DNA of 64,000 bases, taken from contig NZ_QOIN01000039.1 in NCBI RefSeq assembly GCF_003323715.1, forward strand, positions 62,001 through 126,000, in the 5' to 3' direction. A program made the position numbers and the translations under genes. Shown piece after piece: positions 35,979 to 45,574 of the stretch (its first letter is position 1; the number at the start of each line of letters is the position of its first letter). The DNA comes from Streptomyces diacarni (GTDB lineage: Bacteria; Actinomycetota; Actinomycetes; Streptomycetales; Streptomycetaceae). The notes below the pieces were generated by a model. That model was given only the letters and a program-made list of their open reading frames with translations. It did not search any database and was not told the DNA's origin.

Positions 35979-37258
35979 GCAACCTTTCCTGTGGAGCTGG
36001 TCCGGGAAACGGCCGGCTCTTCGTCGGACGCCACCGGGCGCACCGGGTGGATCGCGGCCTGCGGCAGTACGCGTTCGAGGCGCAGCACGCCCAGCGCGGA
36101 GCCTGCCGTGGCCGCCGCCAGGAGCAGCCACATCGCGAGGGACGACAGCGAGAGCAGCGCCGTGAGCACGGTCGGCGCCAGCGCGATCGGCACCGCCCAC
36201 GACAGCTGGTAGACCGCGAGGTGGCGGCCGCGGGTCTCCTCCGGCGCGGCCTGTGCGACCAGTGCCGAGGCCGTGGCGCCGTGCAGCAGTTCGCCCGCGG
36301 TGAAGGCGCCGGTCGCGGTGAACACACCGGCGATCAGCGCGGCCCCGGTCGACACGCTGCCCAGCACGGCGAACAGGACGAAGGACAGCGCGAAGACGCC
36401 CGCGCCCAGTGCCACGGCGCGGGTTCTGCGGTACCTGACCAGTATCCGGGTCACCGGGACCTGGAGCACCGCGATGCCGACCGTGTTGACCGCGAACAGG
36501 ACGCCCACCAGCGAGACGGGGGCGTCGAGTTCGCGGGTGACGTACACCGGCAGCGCCACGGAGAGCACCGTGTATCCGAAGGCCGTCGGGATGTTCAGCA
36601 GGGTGAGGCCCAGGAACGGGCGGTTCCGCGCCACCAGCAGGTAGCCGCCCTTGCGGGAGACCCGGGTGCGCTGCTGCGCCGGCGCGCTGGGGCGGATCGT
36701 GCTGAGCAGCGCGGCGGAGAGCAGGTATCCGGCGGCCGCGCCGAACACGACGACGTAGAACCCCGACTCGTCGAGGGCGAGGGCCGCGCCCGCGAGGAGA
36801 CCGCCCACCCCCAGCCCCGCGTTGCGCAGGCTGCGTTGCAGGGCGAGCAGCTTGTCCCGCGCGGTGCCCTGCACGATCTCCGCCACGAAGGACTGGATGG
36901 CCGGCGGGTAGGAGGTGTCGCCGAGAGCGACCGGCAGCACCACGGCGAAGACGGCCACGCCGTTGTCGACCAGGGGGTAGGTACAGAACGCCGAGGCGCG
37001 CAGCACGTATCCGCCCACCAGCACGGCGCGGGCGCTGAAGCGGTCGATGAGGACGCCGGCGATCGGGTTGCTCACCAGGCCGATCACCGCGGCGGTCGTC
37101 ACGATGGCGCCGACCTGGGTGAGCGGCAGGCCGGTGACGTGGTGGAAGTAGAGCAGCGACAGCGGCAGGTACATGCCGCTGCCGGTCGCGTCGACGACCA
37201 TGCCCGCCATGTACTTCACGCGTACGGACGTGAGGACGGACGACAGTTTCCCCCTCAT
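35975..37258 (-). CDS. MFS exporter, cluster B
   Basis: A 427-residue major-facilitator protein with about 12 membrane helices. It shows NPIAGVLIDRFSARAVLVGG (the loop 2-3 motif region) and symmetrical halves split by a charged loop near residues 190-210. It is most like drug/macrolide exporters. Start ATG 37258 overlaps the ATP-grasp stop by 4 bp, and its own stop overlaps the methylase start, so it sits in the middle of a coupled operon and probably exports the cluster B product or confers self-resistance. Confidence 0.87.
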   Translation of the reverse strand: MRGKLSSVLTSVRVKYMAGMVVDATGSGMYLPLSLLYFHHVTGLPLTQVGAIVTTAAVIGLVSNPIAGVLIDRFSARAVLVGGYVLRASAFCTYPLVDNGVAVFAVVLPVALGDTSYPPAIQSFVAEIVQGTARDKLLALQRSLRNAGLGVGGLLAGAALALDESGFYVVVFGAAAGYLLSAALLSTIRPSAPAQQRTRVSRKGGYLLVARNRPFLGLTLLNIPTAFGYTVLSVALPVYVTRELDAPVSLVGVLFAVNTVGIAVLQVPVTRILVRYRRTRAVALGAGVFALSFVLFAVLGSVSTGAALIAGVFTATGAFTAGELLHGATASALVAQAAPEETRGRHLAVYQLSWAVPIALAPTVLTALLSLSSLAMWLLLAAATAGSALGVLRLERVLPQAAIHPVRPVASDEEPAVSRTSSTGKVA

Positions 37259-38610
37259 GACGCCTCCGTCCTGTGAGTGCCCCGCTCGCGCTGCGGCGGT
37301 GGCCCTTCGGCGCGGAGCGGCACGATCTTCGTCTGTCCGGCAACCCGGTCGCCGAGGGCGCGCAGCCTGCGCTCGCATGCCCGGCGAGTCGGTGCCGAGC
37401 CCACCGCCGCCATGAGGAAGTCCGCGGAGCCGGAGGCCGGGGCGATCACCTGTCCCTCTTCGGCGAAGAGCCAGAAGCCTCTCACCCACGCGTCGTCGGG
37501 GACGGCGGGCAGCGAGCGCACCAGTCCGGGGCGCTTCATCGTGAGCACCTGGCCCGACATGCAGCGCGGCCGCAGCAGCCCGCTGTCGTCCACGGCGCCG
37601 TCGACGGCCGGCAGCGACAGGCCGGCCTCGGCGCGGGTCACCTGCGCGGCGAGCTGGATACCGAACAGGGTCTCGAAGACTTCGCGGATCTTGGCGCCGC
37701 CCGATCTCGCCGCGATCTCGCACAGCACCAGACGGTCGTCGGGCGTGTGGAAGACCTCCGCGTGGAAGGCGTGGGTGTCCAGTCGGGAGCCTGCCGGTTT
37801 CAGGCCTGCCAGGGTCTGCTCGATCAGCCGGAGCAGCCGCGGGGTGAGCGGGTCGTCCCGCTCCAGGGTCAGGTCGACGCGCGGGCCCGGGTCCGTTCCG
37901 AAGGAGGCCAGGTCGTACTGGTACTGGGAGGGCCAGGCCGCCACCGTGCGGCCGCCTGCGACCAGGCCGTCCACATGGCACATCCGCCCGGGCACGAAAG
38001 CCTCGATGAGCAGGTCGTCCCGCGCGCCGTCCCGGTAGTCGCGTGCGAGCCGCGACTCCAGCTCTTCCCCGTCGGCGATGATGTTCAGACCGATGGAGTT
38101 GTAACCCGACCGGTCCTTGAACACCACGGGGAACCCGTACCGTGCGGCGAAGTCGCGGGCTTGCTCGGCGGTGACGGGCACGGTGTGCGGCGCCACCTCG
38201 ATCCCGGCCTGCTGGGCCAGCCGCTTCATCAGGGCCTTGTCGCGGAAGGGCGCGATGTCGGCACTCCACGCCCCGTCGAGGCCGAGGTGCTCACGCAGCC
38301 CGGCGGCGAGTGCCAGGTCCGCCTCGTGATGGGCGATGACGTGCGTGATCCGGTACTTCTCCGCGAGGGCGAACGCACGGCTTCGCACCCTCTCGTCGTC
38401 GAGGGTGTCGAAGAGTTCGAGGTGGGTGAAGTCGTGGCCGGTGTCGCCGGGGAGTTGCTCACCGGCCGACTCGATCTTGTCGCGGGCGGCGAGGACGACG
38501 ATGTCGCCCTCGTACGGACTGCGGTCCTCGATCCCGGGGGCTTCGCCGTTCAGCCAGCGGCGGTAGGGGAAGGCGGCGAACGGGTTGCGGTGCAGAACGA
38601 GGACACTCAC
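37255..38610 (-). CDS. ATP-grasp carboxylate-amine ligase 1
   Basis: A 451-residue ATP-grasp enzyme. KALMKRLAQQAGIEVAPHTV leads into the nucleotide domain, VVFKDRSGYNSIGLNII is the ATP-binding loop, DDLLIEAFVPGRMCHVDGLV is the adenine-contact strand, and LCEIAARSGGAKIREV supplies the magnesium ligands (E-x3-R form). These enzymes join an acyl phosphate to an amine, making peptide or amide bonds without CoA. It overlaps the next ligase gene by 4 bp. The substrate is probably an amino acid made or modified by the PLP enzyme at 40023; this is inferred. Confidence 0.85.
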   Translation of the reverse strand: MSVLVLHRNPFAAFPYRRWLNGEAPGIEDRSPYEGDIVVLAARDKIESAGEQLPGDTGHDFTHLELFDTLDDERVRSRAFALAEKYRITHVIAHHEADLALAAGLREHLGLDGAWSADIAPFRDKALMKRLAQQAGIEVAPHTVPVTAEQARDFAARYGFPVVFKDRSGYNSIGLNIIADGEELESRLARDYRDGARDDLLIEAFVPGRMCHVDGLVAGGRTVAAWPSQYQYDLASFGTDPGPRVDLTLERDDPLTPRLLRLIEQTLAGLKPAGSRLDTHAFHAEVFHTPDDRLVLCEIAARSGGAKIREVFETLFGIQLAAQVTRAEAGLSLPAVDGAVDDSGLLRPRCMSGQVLTMKRPGLVRSLPAVPDDAWVRGFWLFAEEGQVIAPASGSADFLMAAVGSAPTRRACERRLRALGDRVAGQTKIVPLRAEGPPPQRERGTHRTEAS

Positions 38611-39908
38611 GCCCGGCTCACCGCCCCGTCGCTCACCGGAGCCGCCTTCGCCAGGCTTGGCCGCCCTTCGGGGCTCCTCAGACGGACCTTCACCACGTCA
38701 CCGACGAGTGCGGCGCCGCGCCGGAGCGCCGCGGTGGTGTCTGCTCCGGTGACGGCGACCAGGCCGAGGCGGTCCCAGTTGTCCCGCAGGGGACGTACGG
38801 TCTCTCCCGGCTTGGCGCTGATGCGTACCGCGAGCACGTCAGCCAGGGCCTGTGCCTCGGCCACGCCGTCGATCGAGTCCACGACGTCGCCGGGTCGGCC
38901 CACCACCGAGCGCACGGCGGCACCGCCGTGCGCCTCGGGGCGGTCGGGCAGCCGCTCGGCCAGGCCGAAGGACGCGGCGAGTGCGAGCGTGATGGTGTCG
39001 ATGCCGTAGACGCTGTGGACGAGGTCGGTGATGGCGTCACCGGCGATCCGGTTGTGGCTCTCGATGACGCGGGGGCCCTGGGCGCCGATCCTGATCTCGG
39101 TGTGGCAGACACCGTCCCTGACGCCGAGCCGGTCCAGGAATCCGGTGACGGCCGCGCGCACCTCCTCCTCGACCACCGTGCCGATCCTGGCCGGCACAGC
39201 GTGTGCCAGTTCGGCGAAGTGGGTACGGTCGGTGAACTTCTCGGTGACGGCGATGACCACGTGCCGCCCGGCGCAGCTGAAGGACTCCACGCTGTACTCG
39301 GGCCCTTCGAGGTACTCCTCCATCAGGAAGTCCCGGAGCAGCAGCAGCGTCGAGACCCGGTCCGTCCTGGTGCCCGACAGCCGCCGCACCTCGGCCCAGA
39401 CCCGGTCGGCGTCGGCGGGCCCGTCGAGGCGGTACACGCCGATGCCAGCGGTGGCGTCGGTCGGCTTGACGATGAACGGGTAGCCGCAGGACTCCCCGAA
39501 GGCGTCCAGGTCCTCGCGTCCGCGCAGGGGCCGCGCGCGGACGGCGTCGGCGTCGAGACCGGCCAGATGTGCGCGCATCAGCGCCTTGTCGCGGAAGCGC
39601 CGGGTCACCTCGTAGCCGGTGCCGCCCAGGGCGAACAGGTCGTTGATGCGGGCCGCGTTCTCCAGTCCCGGCTCGGTGATCGAGGTGGCCGCGGCGAAGC
39701 CGGGGCGGTCCCACAGCCGCTTGACCAACGGCTCCACCAGGTCCCAACGGGTGTAGTCGACGACCTCCAGGTGGTCGGCGAGGCGCTGCTGTTCGGCACT
39801 GGTCTTGGTGGGATGCTGCAGCAGCACGACGTGCAGCCCCAGCTGCTTCGCCTTGGCCACCGTCTCGTCAGTGGCACCGACGAGCAGCAGCGAACGCTCG
39901 GGATTCAT
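38607..39908 (-). CDS. ATP-grasp carboxylate-amine ligase 2
   Basis: A 433-residue ATP-grasp enzyme, distinct from its neighbour. It has an N-terminal Rossmann-like pre-ATP domain (SLLLVGATDETVAKAKQLGL), the ATP loop FIVKPTDATAGIGVYRLD, FLMEEYLEGPEYSVESFS, and metal ligands VIESHNRIAGDAIT in the usual E-x-N-R pattern. It probably forms a second amide bond or works stepwise with the first ligase. It is separated by 114 bp from the PLP enzyme gene upstream in the same direction. Confidence 0.86.
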   Translation of the reverse strand: MNPERSLLLVGATDETVAKAKQLGLHVVLLQHPTKTSAEQQRLADHLEVVDYTRWDLVEPLVKRLWDRPGFAAATSITEPGLENAARINDLFALGGTGYEVTRRFRDKALMRAHLAGLDADAVRARPLRGREDLDAFGESCGYPFIVKPTDATAGIGVYRLDGPADADRVWAEVRRLSGTRTDRVSTLLLLRDFLMEEYLEGPEYSVESFSCAGRHVVIAVTEKFTDRTHFAELAHAVPARIGTVVEEEVRAAVTGFLDRLGVRDGVCHTEIRIGAQGPRVIESHNRIAGDAITDLVHSVYGIDTITLALAASFGLAERLPDRPEAHGGAAVRSVVGRPGDVVDSIDGVAEAQALADVLAVRISAKPGETVRPLRDNWDRLGLVAVTGADTTAALRRGAALVGDVVKVRLRSPEGRPSLAKAAPVSDGAVSRA

Positions 39909-40022
39909 GGGTCGGTTGCGCTCCGTTCCGGTGTGCGGGCTGGGCGGCCGTGCTCGGGCTCTGAAGGCGTGGTGTGGGGGCGGGTGACCGGTTCGCGCCC
40001 GGTGCGCTGCCGCACGCCCGGT

Positions 40023-41021
40023 TCATCCGGCCGGGAGTGGCGCGGGGTGGTCCGTGTCGTCGGCGCGCGCCTCGGGCACGTCCTGAGCCTCGGGCCACCA
40101 GCTGAGATAGCGCTCTCCGGTGTCGGGAAAGACGGTGACGACCGTGGCACCGGTGAGGTCCAACCGGCGTGCCAGCTCCAGGCACCCGTAGGCCGCGGCG
40201 CCCGACGAGACACCGACCAGCGCTCCCGCGGAGACGGCGAGGGCGCGGGTGGTGGCCGCCGCGTCCTTGTCCTCGACGGCGATCACCTCGTCGATGACCG
40301 CGAGATCGGTGACCGGGCTGGTGAATCCGCCGTTGAGACCGGGAATGCGGTGCGGTCCCGGCTCGCCGCCGGACAGCAGGGGCGATCCTGCGGGCTCGAC
40401 GGCCACGACCTTCAGCTCGGGGTTGTGCTCCCGCAGGCAGTGGGCGACACCGGTCAGGGTGCCACCGGTACCCACCGTGCACACCAGGTAGTCGACGCGG
40501 CCGCCGGTGTCCCGCCAGATCTCAGGACCCGTCGTCTCGTAGTGGGCCCGTACGTTGTCGGGGTTGAGGTGCTGCGCGGCGTACCAGGAGCCGGGGGTCT
40601 CTGCCTGCAGTTCCTCGGCGCGTTCCACGCAGCCGGCGAAACCCCGTACGTGGTCGGTGAGTTCGATCCCCGCGCCCAGCATGCGCAGGGTCAGCAGGCG
40701 CTCCCGCGAGGCGTTGTCGGGCAGCACGATCCGGCAGCCGTAGCCGCGGGCCGCGGCCAGCGCCGCCAGGGCGATGCCGGTGTTTCCCGAGGTGGACTCG
40801 ATGATCGTGCCGCCGGGTCGCAGCGCCCCGCTCTCCTCGGCGGCGCGCAGCATGAACACGGCGGCCCGGTCCTTGATGCTGGACAGCGGATTCGCCGACT
40901 CCAGCTTGGCCAGCACGCGTGCGTCGTCGGACAGCCCGGGGAGCCTCAGCCGCAGCATCGGAGTGTTCCCCACGAGTTCGTCGACCGAGTCGACGACACT
41001 GCCGGTGGATGGTTCGGTCAC
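40023..41021 (-). CDS. Cysteine-synthase-like PLP enzyme
   Basis: A 332-residue fold-type II PLP enzyme of the CysK/SbnA group. LVGNTPMLRLRL opens the protein, SSIKDRAAVFML carries the PLP lysine, IIESTSGNTGIALAALAAA is the substrate-binding asparagine loop, GTGGTLTGVAHCL binds the phosphate of PLP, and VGVSSGAAAYG closes the site. The reaction is beta-replacement on O-acetyl- or O-phosphoserine with an unknown nucleophile, giving cysteine or a non-standard beta-substituted alanine such as diaminopropionate. GTG 41021 has GGAGGG upstream. As the lead gene of the cluster B operon it probably supplies a building block for the ATP-grasp ligases. Confidence 0.86.
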   Translation of the reverse strand: MTEPSTGSVVDSVDELVGNTPMLRLRLPGLSDDARVLAKLESANPLSSIKDRAAVFMLRAAEESGALRPGGTIIESTSGNTGIALAALAAARGYGCRIVLPDNASRERLLTLRMLGAGIELTDHVRGFAGCVERAEELQAETPGSWYAAQHLNPDNVRAHYETTGPEIWRDTGGRVDYLVCTVGTGGTLTGVAHCLREHNPELKVVAVEPAGSPLLSGGEPGPHRIPGLNGGFTSPVTDLAVIDEVIAVEDKDAAATTRALAVSAGALVGVSSGAAAYGCLELARRLDLTGATVVTVFPDTGERYLSWWPEAQDVPEARADDTDHPAPLPAG

Positions 41022-41109
41022 GGGGCCCTCCGCATCTGTTCCGCCCGGCACGTGCCGCGAGTCGCGCGCGCCCCGGCACATGCCCGTCCAGAATCTGCCG
41101 CCCTCCATG

Positions 41110-41138
41110 CCCGAAGACCATGTGGCCCATGGTTCGGG
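41110..41138. promoter_or_regulatory. Dyad operator in the cluster B divergent promoter
   Basis: CCCGAA-GA-CCATG at 41110 is inverted as CCATGGTTCGGG at 41127, a strong dyad with a 2-nt bulge and a central gap of about 4 nt. It lies in the 224-bp region between the divergent PLP-enzyme and NRPS starts, well placed to control both. The LuxR-type regulator at 45575 is one candidate to bind it. Confidence 0.6.
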
Positions 41139-41245
41139 TTGCCGCACTGCATCGATTGCGGGGGTCGCCAGCGGCGCCGCTCCTGACGCGACTCCGTACG
41201 TTCGAGCCGGAGGTCGAGGACTCATCCGAGTACGGGGGTACGTTG

Positions 41246-44200
41246 ATGAAGCGCCAGGACGCCGCCGAGACATGTCTGCCCGAGCTGCTCCGCGCCCAGG
41301 CTCTCGCCCGTCCCGGCGACATCGCCGTGGTCCACGAGGGGGAGTCGCTCACCTTCCGGGAGCTGGCCGATCAGGCCGACGACGTGGCGCGATACCTGCA
41401 CCACCTCGGCGTCGGCCCGGATGCGTGCGTGGGGCTCTTCGTCGAGCCCTCCCTGGATCTGATCAGCGGGGCCTGGGGGATTCTGCGGGCCGCCGGAGCC
41501 TATCTCCCCCTCTCCCCCGACTACCCGGCCGAGCGCGTTCGCCTCATCGCACAGGACGCCCGCGTGCGCGTCGTCCTCACCCAGGACTTCCTGCGCGACC
41601 GGCTGGCGACGTTCCTCACGGCGGACACCGTCGTCATCACGCTCGACGACGTCGTGGAGTTCATCAAGGGCAGGTCGGGCGCGGACGCCGCCGCGCTGCC
41701 GAGTGGCCCGCGCCCCGCCGATCTGGCGTACGTCATCCACACCTCGGGCAGTACGGGCAGGCCCAAGGGCGTGGCGATCGAGCACCGGTCGCTCGCGCAC
41801 CAGATGCGCTGGCTCGCCGACACCTTCGCCCTCGACCGGCGCGCGACCGTGCTGCACAAGACGCCGATCAGTTTCGACGCCGCACAGTGGGAGATCCTGG
41901 CCTGCGCCGGCGGCAGCCAGGTCGTGGTCGGGTCCGGCGGCGTCCACCGCGACCCCGTGCGCCTCGTCGAGGCCGTCACCCGGCACGCCGTCACGACCCT
42001 GCAGTGCGTACCGACGCTGCTTCAGGCGCTCCTCGACACCGGCGAACTGAGCCGCTGCACCTCGCTCACCCACCTCTTCAGCGGCGGAGAGGCACTGTCC
42101 CGTGTGCTTGCGAGGAAGCTGTCCGTGGCGCTGCCGGGAGCCGCCCTGGTGAACCTCTACGGACCCACCGAATGCACCATCAACACCTCGGCCCACACCG
42201 TCGACCCCGCCACCCTCGACCTCGACACCGCCACCCCCGACGGGGGCCCGGAGGCCGTCGCGATCGGCACGCCCGTGACCGGTCTGCGCTACCACATCCT
42301 GGACGCCGAGGGCCGCCCCGTGGCGCCGGGCGAGACGGGAGAGCTGCACATCAGCGGTGTGCAGCTGGCACGCGGCTACCTGCACCGCCCCGAACTCACC
42401 GCGGACCGCTTCCGGCCGAGCCCGGCAGCCCGGCCGGGCGCCGCGGACGGTGCACGCGGCCACGAGCGGCTGTACCGCACCGGTGACCTGGCCTACTGGA
42501 ACCCCGACGGCACCGTCCAGTTCGCGGGCCGCGCCGACAACCAGGTCAAGCTGCGCGGCTTCCGCATCGAGCTGGACGAAATCCGCCTGGCCATCGAGGC
42601 CCACGACTGGGTGAGGAACGCCGCCGTGCTGCCGCGCACCGATCCCCTCACGGGCGCCCAGCACCTGGTGGCGTGCGTCGAACTCAGTCCCCGGGAAGCC
42701 GCGTTGATGGACCAGGGCGAGTTCGGCGAACACCATGCCTCGAAGTCGTCCAAGTTGCAGGTCAAGGCTCAGCTGTCGAACCCGGGTGTACGGGACGCCG
42801 CCGAACTGGCCGGGCGGCCCACCGTCCCGCTGCCCGGTACCACCGCGGGCCGCGAGCAGCGGCAGCGTGCCTTCGCCCGCAAGACGTACCGCTTCTACGA
42901 AGGCGGCCCGCTGGAGCCCGCGGACGTGGTGGCCGCGATCGGGCGGCGGGCGCGTGGCCGCGGATCGCGTCGGCCCGAGGAGCTGACGCTGCTCGAACTG
43001 GGCGACATACTCGGCAACTTCGGGCAGCACCTCAGCCCGCAGCGGCTGTTGCCCAAGTACGCGTACGCCTCGCCCGGATCCCTCTACGCGACGCAGCTGT
43101 ACCTGGAGCTCTCCGGGGTCTTCGGCCTGGCCGCGGGCCACTACTACTACCATCCGGTCCATCGCGAGCTGGTGCTGGTCCACCGCAGCGAGGAAGCGGA
43201 CCGCCCCCTGGTGCGCGCGCACTTCATCGGCCGCAGAGCCGCGATCGAGCCGGTGTACAAGAAGAACATCGGAGAGGTCCTCGGGATCGAGGCCGGACAC
43301 ATGGCCGGCCTGTTCGACGAGGTACTGCCCGCCCACGGCCTCGCCCTCGGGGAGGCGGAGTACGACGGCGACCTGCCCCGGCTCCTCGGCTGCGACGACG
43401 AGGATCATCATCTGGGCTCCTTCGAGCTGGTGCCGTGGACGAAGGCGCACGCCCGGACACCCGCGCGGCGCTCCCTCGACCTCTACGTGCAGTTCCATCC
43501 GGGCAGCGAGGCGGGCCTGCCCAGCGGCCAGTATGTGTACCGGACAGGCCGCCTGCACCTGATCAGCGACGAGCTGGTCCTCAAGCGGCACGTGGTCGCC
43601 ATCAACCAGGCGGTGTACGACCGGTCCGCGTTCGGCGTCACCCTCGTCAGCCGTGCGGCCGAGCAGGGCAGGGAGCGGTGGAGCTATCTCGATTTGGGCC
43701 GCGAGCTGCAACGCCTGATGATGAACGCCGGCCACCTGGGCTTCATGCCCGCCGGCTACAGCGCGCGTTCCGGTGACGACCTGCCCGCCGCCCGGCGCAT
43801 GACGCGGATACTGCGGCAAGCCGGTCGACCCACCGGTGCGTCGTACTTCAGCGTCGGCGGCACCATCAGCGAGGAACAACTCCGCCACGAGGGCATGCAC
43901 GAGGACCAGGTGCACATGAAGGGGCCCGAGGAGCTGATCAGGGACGACCTGGTCTCGTCCCTGCCCGAGTACATGCTGCCGAGCCGGATCCTGGTCGTCC
44001 CGGAGCTACCGCACTCCCCCAACGGCAAGCTCGACACCAGGGCGCTCGAAGGGCACGTCGAGGAGGTATCGGCCCGAACCCGACCGCTGGTGGAGCCGCG
44101 CAACCGGACGGAAGCACGGCTGTGCGGCCTGTGGAAAGCAGCCCTGAAGCGGGACTTCGTCTCCGTGCACGACGACTTCTTCCAGCTCGGCGGGGACTCG

Positions 44201-45208
44201 CTGATCGCGGTCGCCCTGGTCAGGCAGATCAACGAGGCGTTCGGCTGCAACATGCCGCTGCAGGTGCTCTTCGAGGCGACGACGGTGGCGAAGCTGGCCG
44301 AGGCGGTGGGCGCCGGAGCCGCCGTGGTCGCCTCCCGGATCACCCCACTGCGGTTCGAGGGCAGCGGGCCGCCGGTGTTCTGCTGGCCCGGGCTCGGCGG
44401 TGTCACGATGAACCTGCGGCTGCTCGCGGCCCGCGCCCCCGGGGACCGACCGGTCTACGGCATCCAGTCGCAGGGCGTCAACGAGGGCGAGTCACCGCTG
44501 CCGTCCATCGAGGAGATGGCCGCCGCCGACGTCGCAGCACTGCGGCACGTCCAGCCGGAGGGGCCGTACACCCTGTGGGGCTACTCCTTCGGCGCGCGGG
44601 TCGCGTTCGAGACGGCGTGGCAGTTGGAGCAGTCGGGCGAGCGCGTGGAGCAGCTTTTCCTGCTGGCACCCGGATCGCCACGGGTGGCAGACGCCCTGCG
44701 GACAGCACCTGGCGCGGCGGGGACCGGCACGGGGCAGGCGGCACAGGGCACGGGGGTGGCCGACTTCGCCGACCCCGTTTTCACCACTCTTCTCTTCTCC
44801 GTCTTCGCCGGCACAATCCGCAGCCCGGCTCTGGAGGAGCGCCTTCACCGGCCCACCGACGCGGAGAGCTTCGCACGGTTCATCGGCCGCCGGTTCCCGC
44901 AGCTGGATCCCGGGCTGATCCGCCGCGTGGTGGCCGTCGTCTGCCGCACCTACCCGTTCACCCACCACCACGTCGCCCCTGACGCGCGCCGGGTCTCGGC
45001 ACCCGTCACGGTGTTCAGGGCGCGTGACGACGCACCCTCTTTCCTCGAGCGCGCCTCCGGCCACACGGCGGCACCGCCGGCGATCGTCCAACTGGAGACC
45101 GACCACTACGGAGCGCTGCGCGATCCGGGGGTGGGCGAGTTGGTCAGGGCGCTCCGGCGCGCCACGCCTCGGCCCACGCCGCGCCGGGCGACGCCACTAG
45201 AGTATTGA
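41246..45208 (+). CDS. bpsA: Indigoidine (blue pigment) synthetase-like NRPS, A-Ox-T-TE
   Basis: A 1320-residue single-module NRPS. The adenylation domain has TSGSTGRPKG at 166-175. A flavin oxidase (Ox) domain is inserted in it at about 480-870, beginning KLQVKAQLSNPG and containing RKTYRFYEGGPLEP. The A10 lysine follows in SPNGKLD (about 928), the carrier Ser985 in LGGDSLIAV, and the thioesterase Ser1114 in WGYSFGARVAFE with His in TDHYGALRD. Architecture and motif wording match BpsA/IndC (about 1280 residues), which adenylate glutamine, cyclise and oxidise it to indigoidine. ATG 41246 follows a GGGGG site. The pocket segments agree with BpsA by memory, so glutamine is likely. Confidence 0.93.
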   Translation: MKRQDAAETCLPELLRAQALARPGDIAVVHEGESLTFRELADQADDVARYLHHLGVGPDACVGLFVEPSLDLISGAWGILRAAGAYLPLSPDYPAERVRLIAQDARVRVVLTQDFLRDRLATFLTADTVVITLDDVVEFIKGRSGADAAALPSGPRPADLAYVIHTSGSTGRPKGVAIEHRSLAHQMRWLADTFALDRRATVLHKTPISFDAAQWEILACAGGSQVVVGSGGVHRDPVRLVEAVTRHAVTTLQCVPTLLQALLDTGELSRCTSLTHLFSGGEALSRVLARKLSVALPGAALVNLYGPTECTINTSAHTVDPATLDLDTATPDGGPEAVAIGTPVTGLRYHILDAEGRPVAPGETGELHISGVQLARGYLHRPELTADRFRPSPAARPGAADGARGHERLYRTGDLAYWNPDGTVQFAGRADNQVKLRGFRIELDEIRLAIEAHDWVRNAAVLPRTDPLTGAQHLVACVELSPREAALMDQGEFGEHHASKSSKLQVKAQLSNPGVRDAAELAGRPTVPLPGTTAGREQRQRAFARKTYRFYEGGPLEPADVVAAIGRRARGRGSRRPEELTLLELGDILGNFGQHLSPQRLLPKYAYASPGSLYATQLYLELSGVFGLAAGHYYYHPVHRELVLVHRSEEADRPLVRAHFIGRRAAIEPVYKKNIGEVLGIEAGHMAGLFDEVLPAHGLALGEAEYDGDLPRLLGCDDEDHHLGSFELVPWTKAHARTPARRSLDLYVQFHPGSEAGLPSGQYVYRTGRLHLISDELVLKRHVVAINQAVYDRSAFGVTLVSRAAEQGRERWSYLDLGRELQRLMMNAGHLGFMPAGYSARSGDDLPAARRMTRILRQAGRPTGASYFSVGGTISEEQLRHEGMHEDQVHMKGPEELIRDDLVSSLPEYMLPSRILVVPELPHSPNGKLDTRALEGHVEEVSARTRPLVEPRNRTEARLCGLWKAALKRDFVSVHDDFFQLGGDSLIAVALVRQINEAFGCNMPLQVLFEATTVAKLAEAVGAGAAVVASRITPLRFEGSGPPVFCWPGLGGVTMNLRLLAARAPGDRPVYGIQSQGVNEGESPLPSIEEMAAADVAALRHVQPEGPYTLWGYSFGARVAFETAWQLEQSGERVEQLFLLAPGSPRVADALRTAPGAAGTGTGQAAQGTGVADFADPVFTTLLFSVFAGTIRSPALEERLHRPTDAESFARFIGRRFPQLDPGLIRRVVAVVCRTYPFTHHHVAPDARRVSAPVTVFRARDDAPSFLERASGHTAAPPAIVQLETDHYGALRDPGVGELVRALRRATPRPTPRRATPLEY

Positions 45209-45574
45209 GCGAGGATCACTGGGGTCACCGGCGCTCGTGGTTGCGCCATCCGGTGCGTTCGCCAAGGATCTGACAGGGCGCGGTCCTTGTCGGTGCGCTC
45301 GCGAAGCGCCTGGGCCCGACTGCCGCACCGTGGGCGGTCGCAAGGGGGCCGGGCAGGGAGAACGGGGGAACCTTATGCGCGTGCGCCGCCGTCGGCTGGG
45401 GACGAGATTACGTGCGAGACCGTCGCCGCCCCATGGTGAGAGGGAAAGACGGCCCCGTCGTCACGCACCCGCGCGCACCGGTCGTGCCGGTGCCCACCTG
45501 CTTCGGCCGGCATCCCTGGCCGGTCGGCCCCGGATCAGCGGCAGCCAGGTCGAGTCGACGGGAAGGACGGCGTC
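45209..45574. other. Intergenic region upstream of the LuxR-type gene
   Basis: About 365 bp without a convincing gene. It contains the regulator's GGAAGGACGG ribosome site at its end. No copy of the dyad at 41110 was seen here. Confidence 0.45.

Noticed and set aside
40919..41245. N-terminal extension of the NRPS
   Set aside because: The residues are Arg/Pro-rich and precede a well-placed ribosome site at ATG 41246; BpsA-type proteins start near that ATG, and the extension would run through the divergent control region and into the PLP-enzyme gene.
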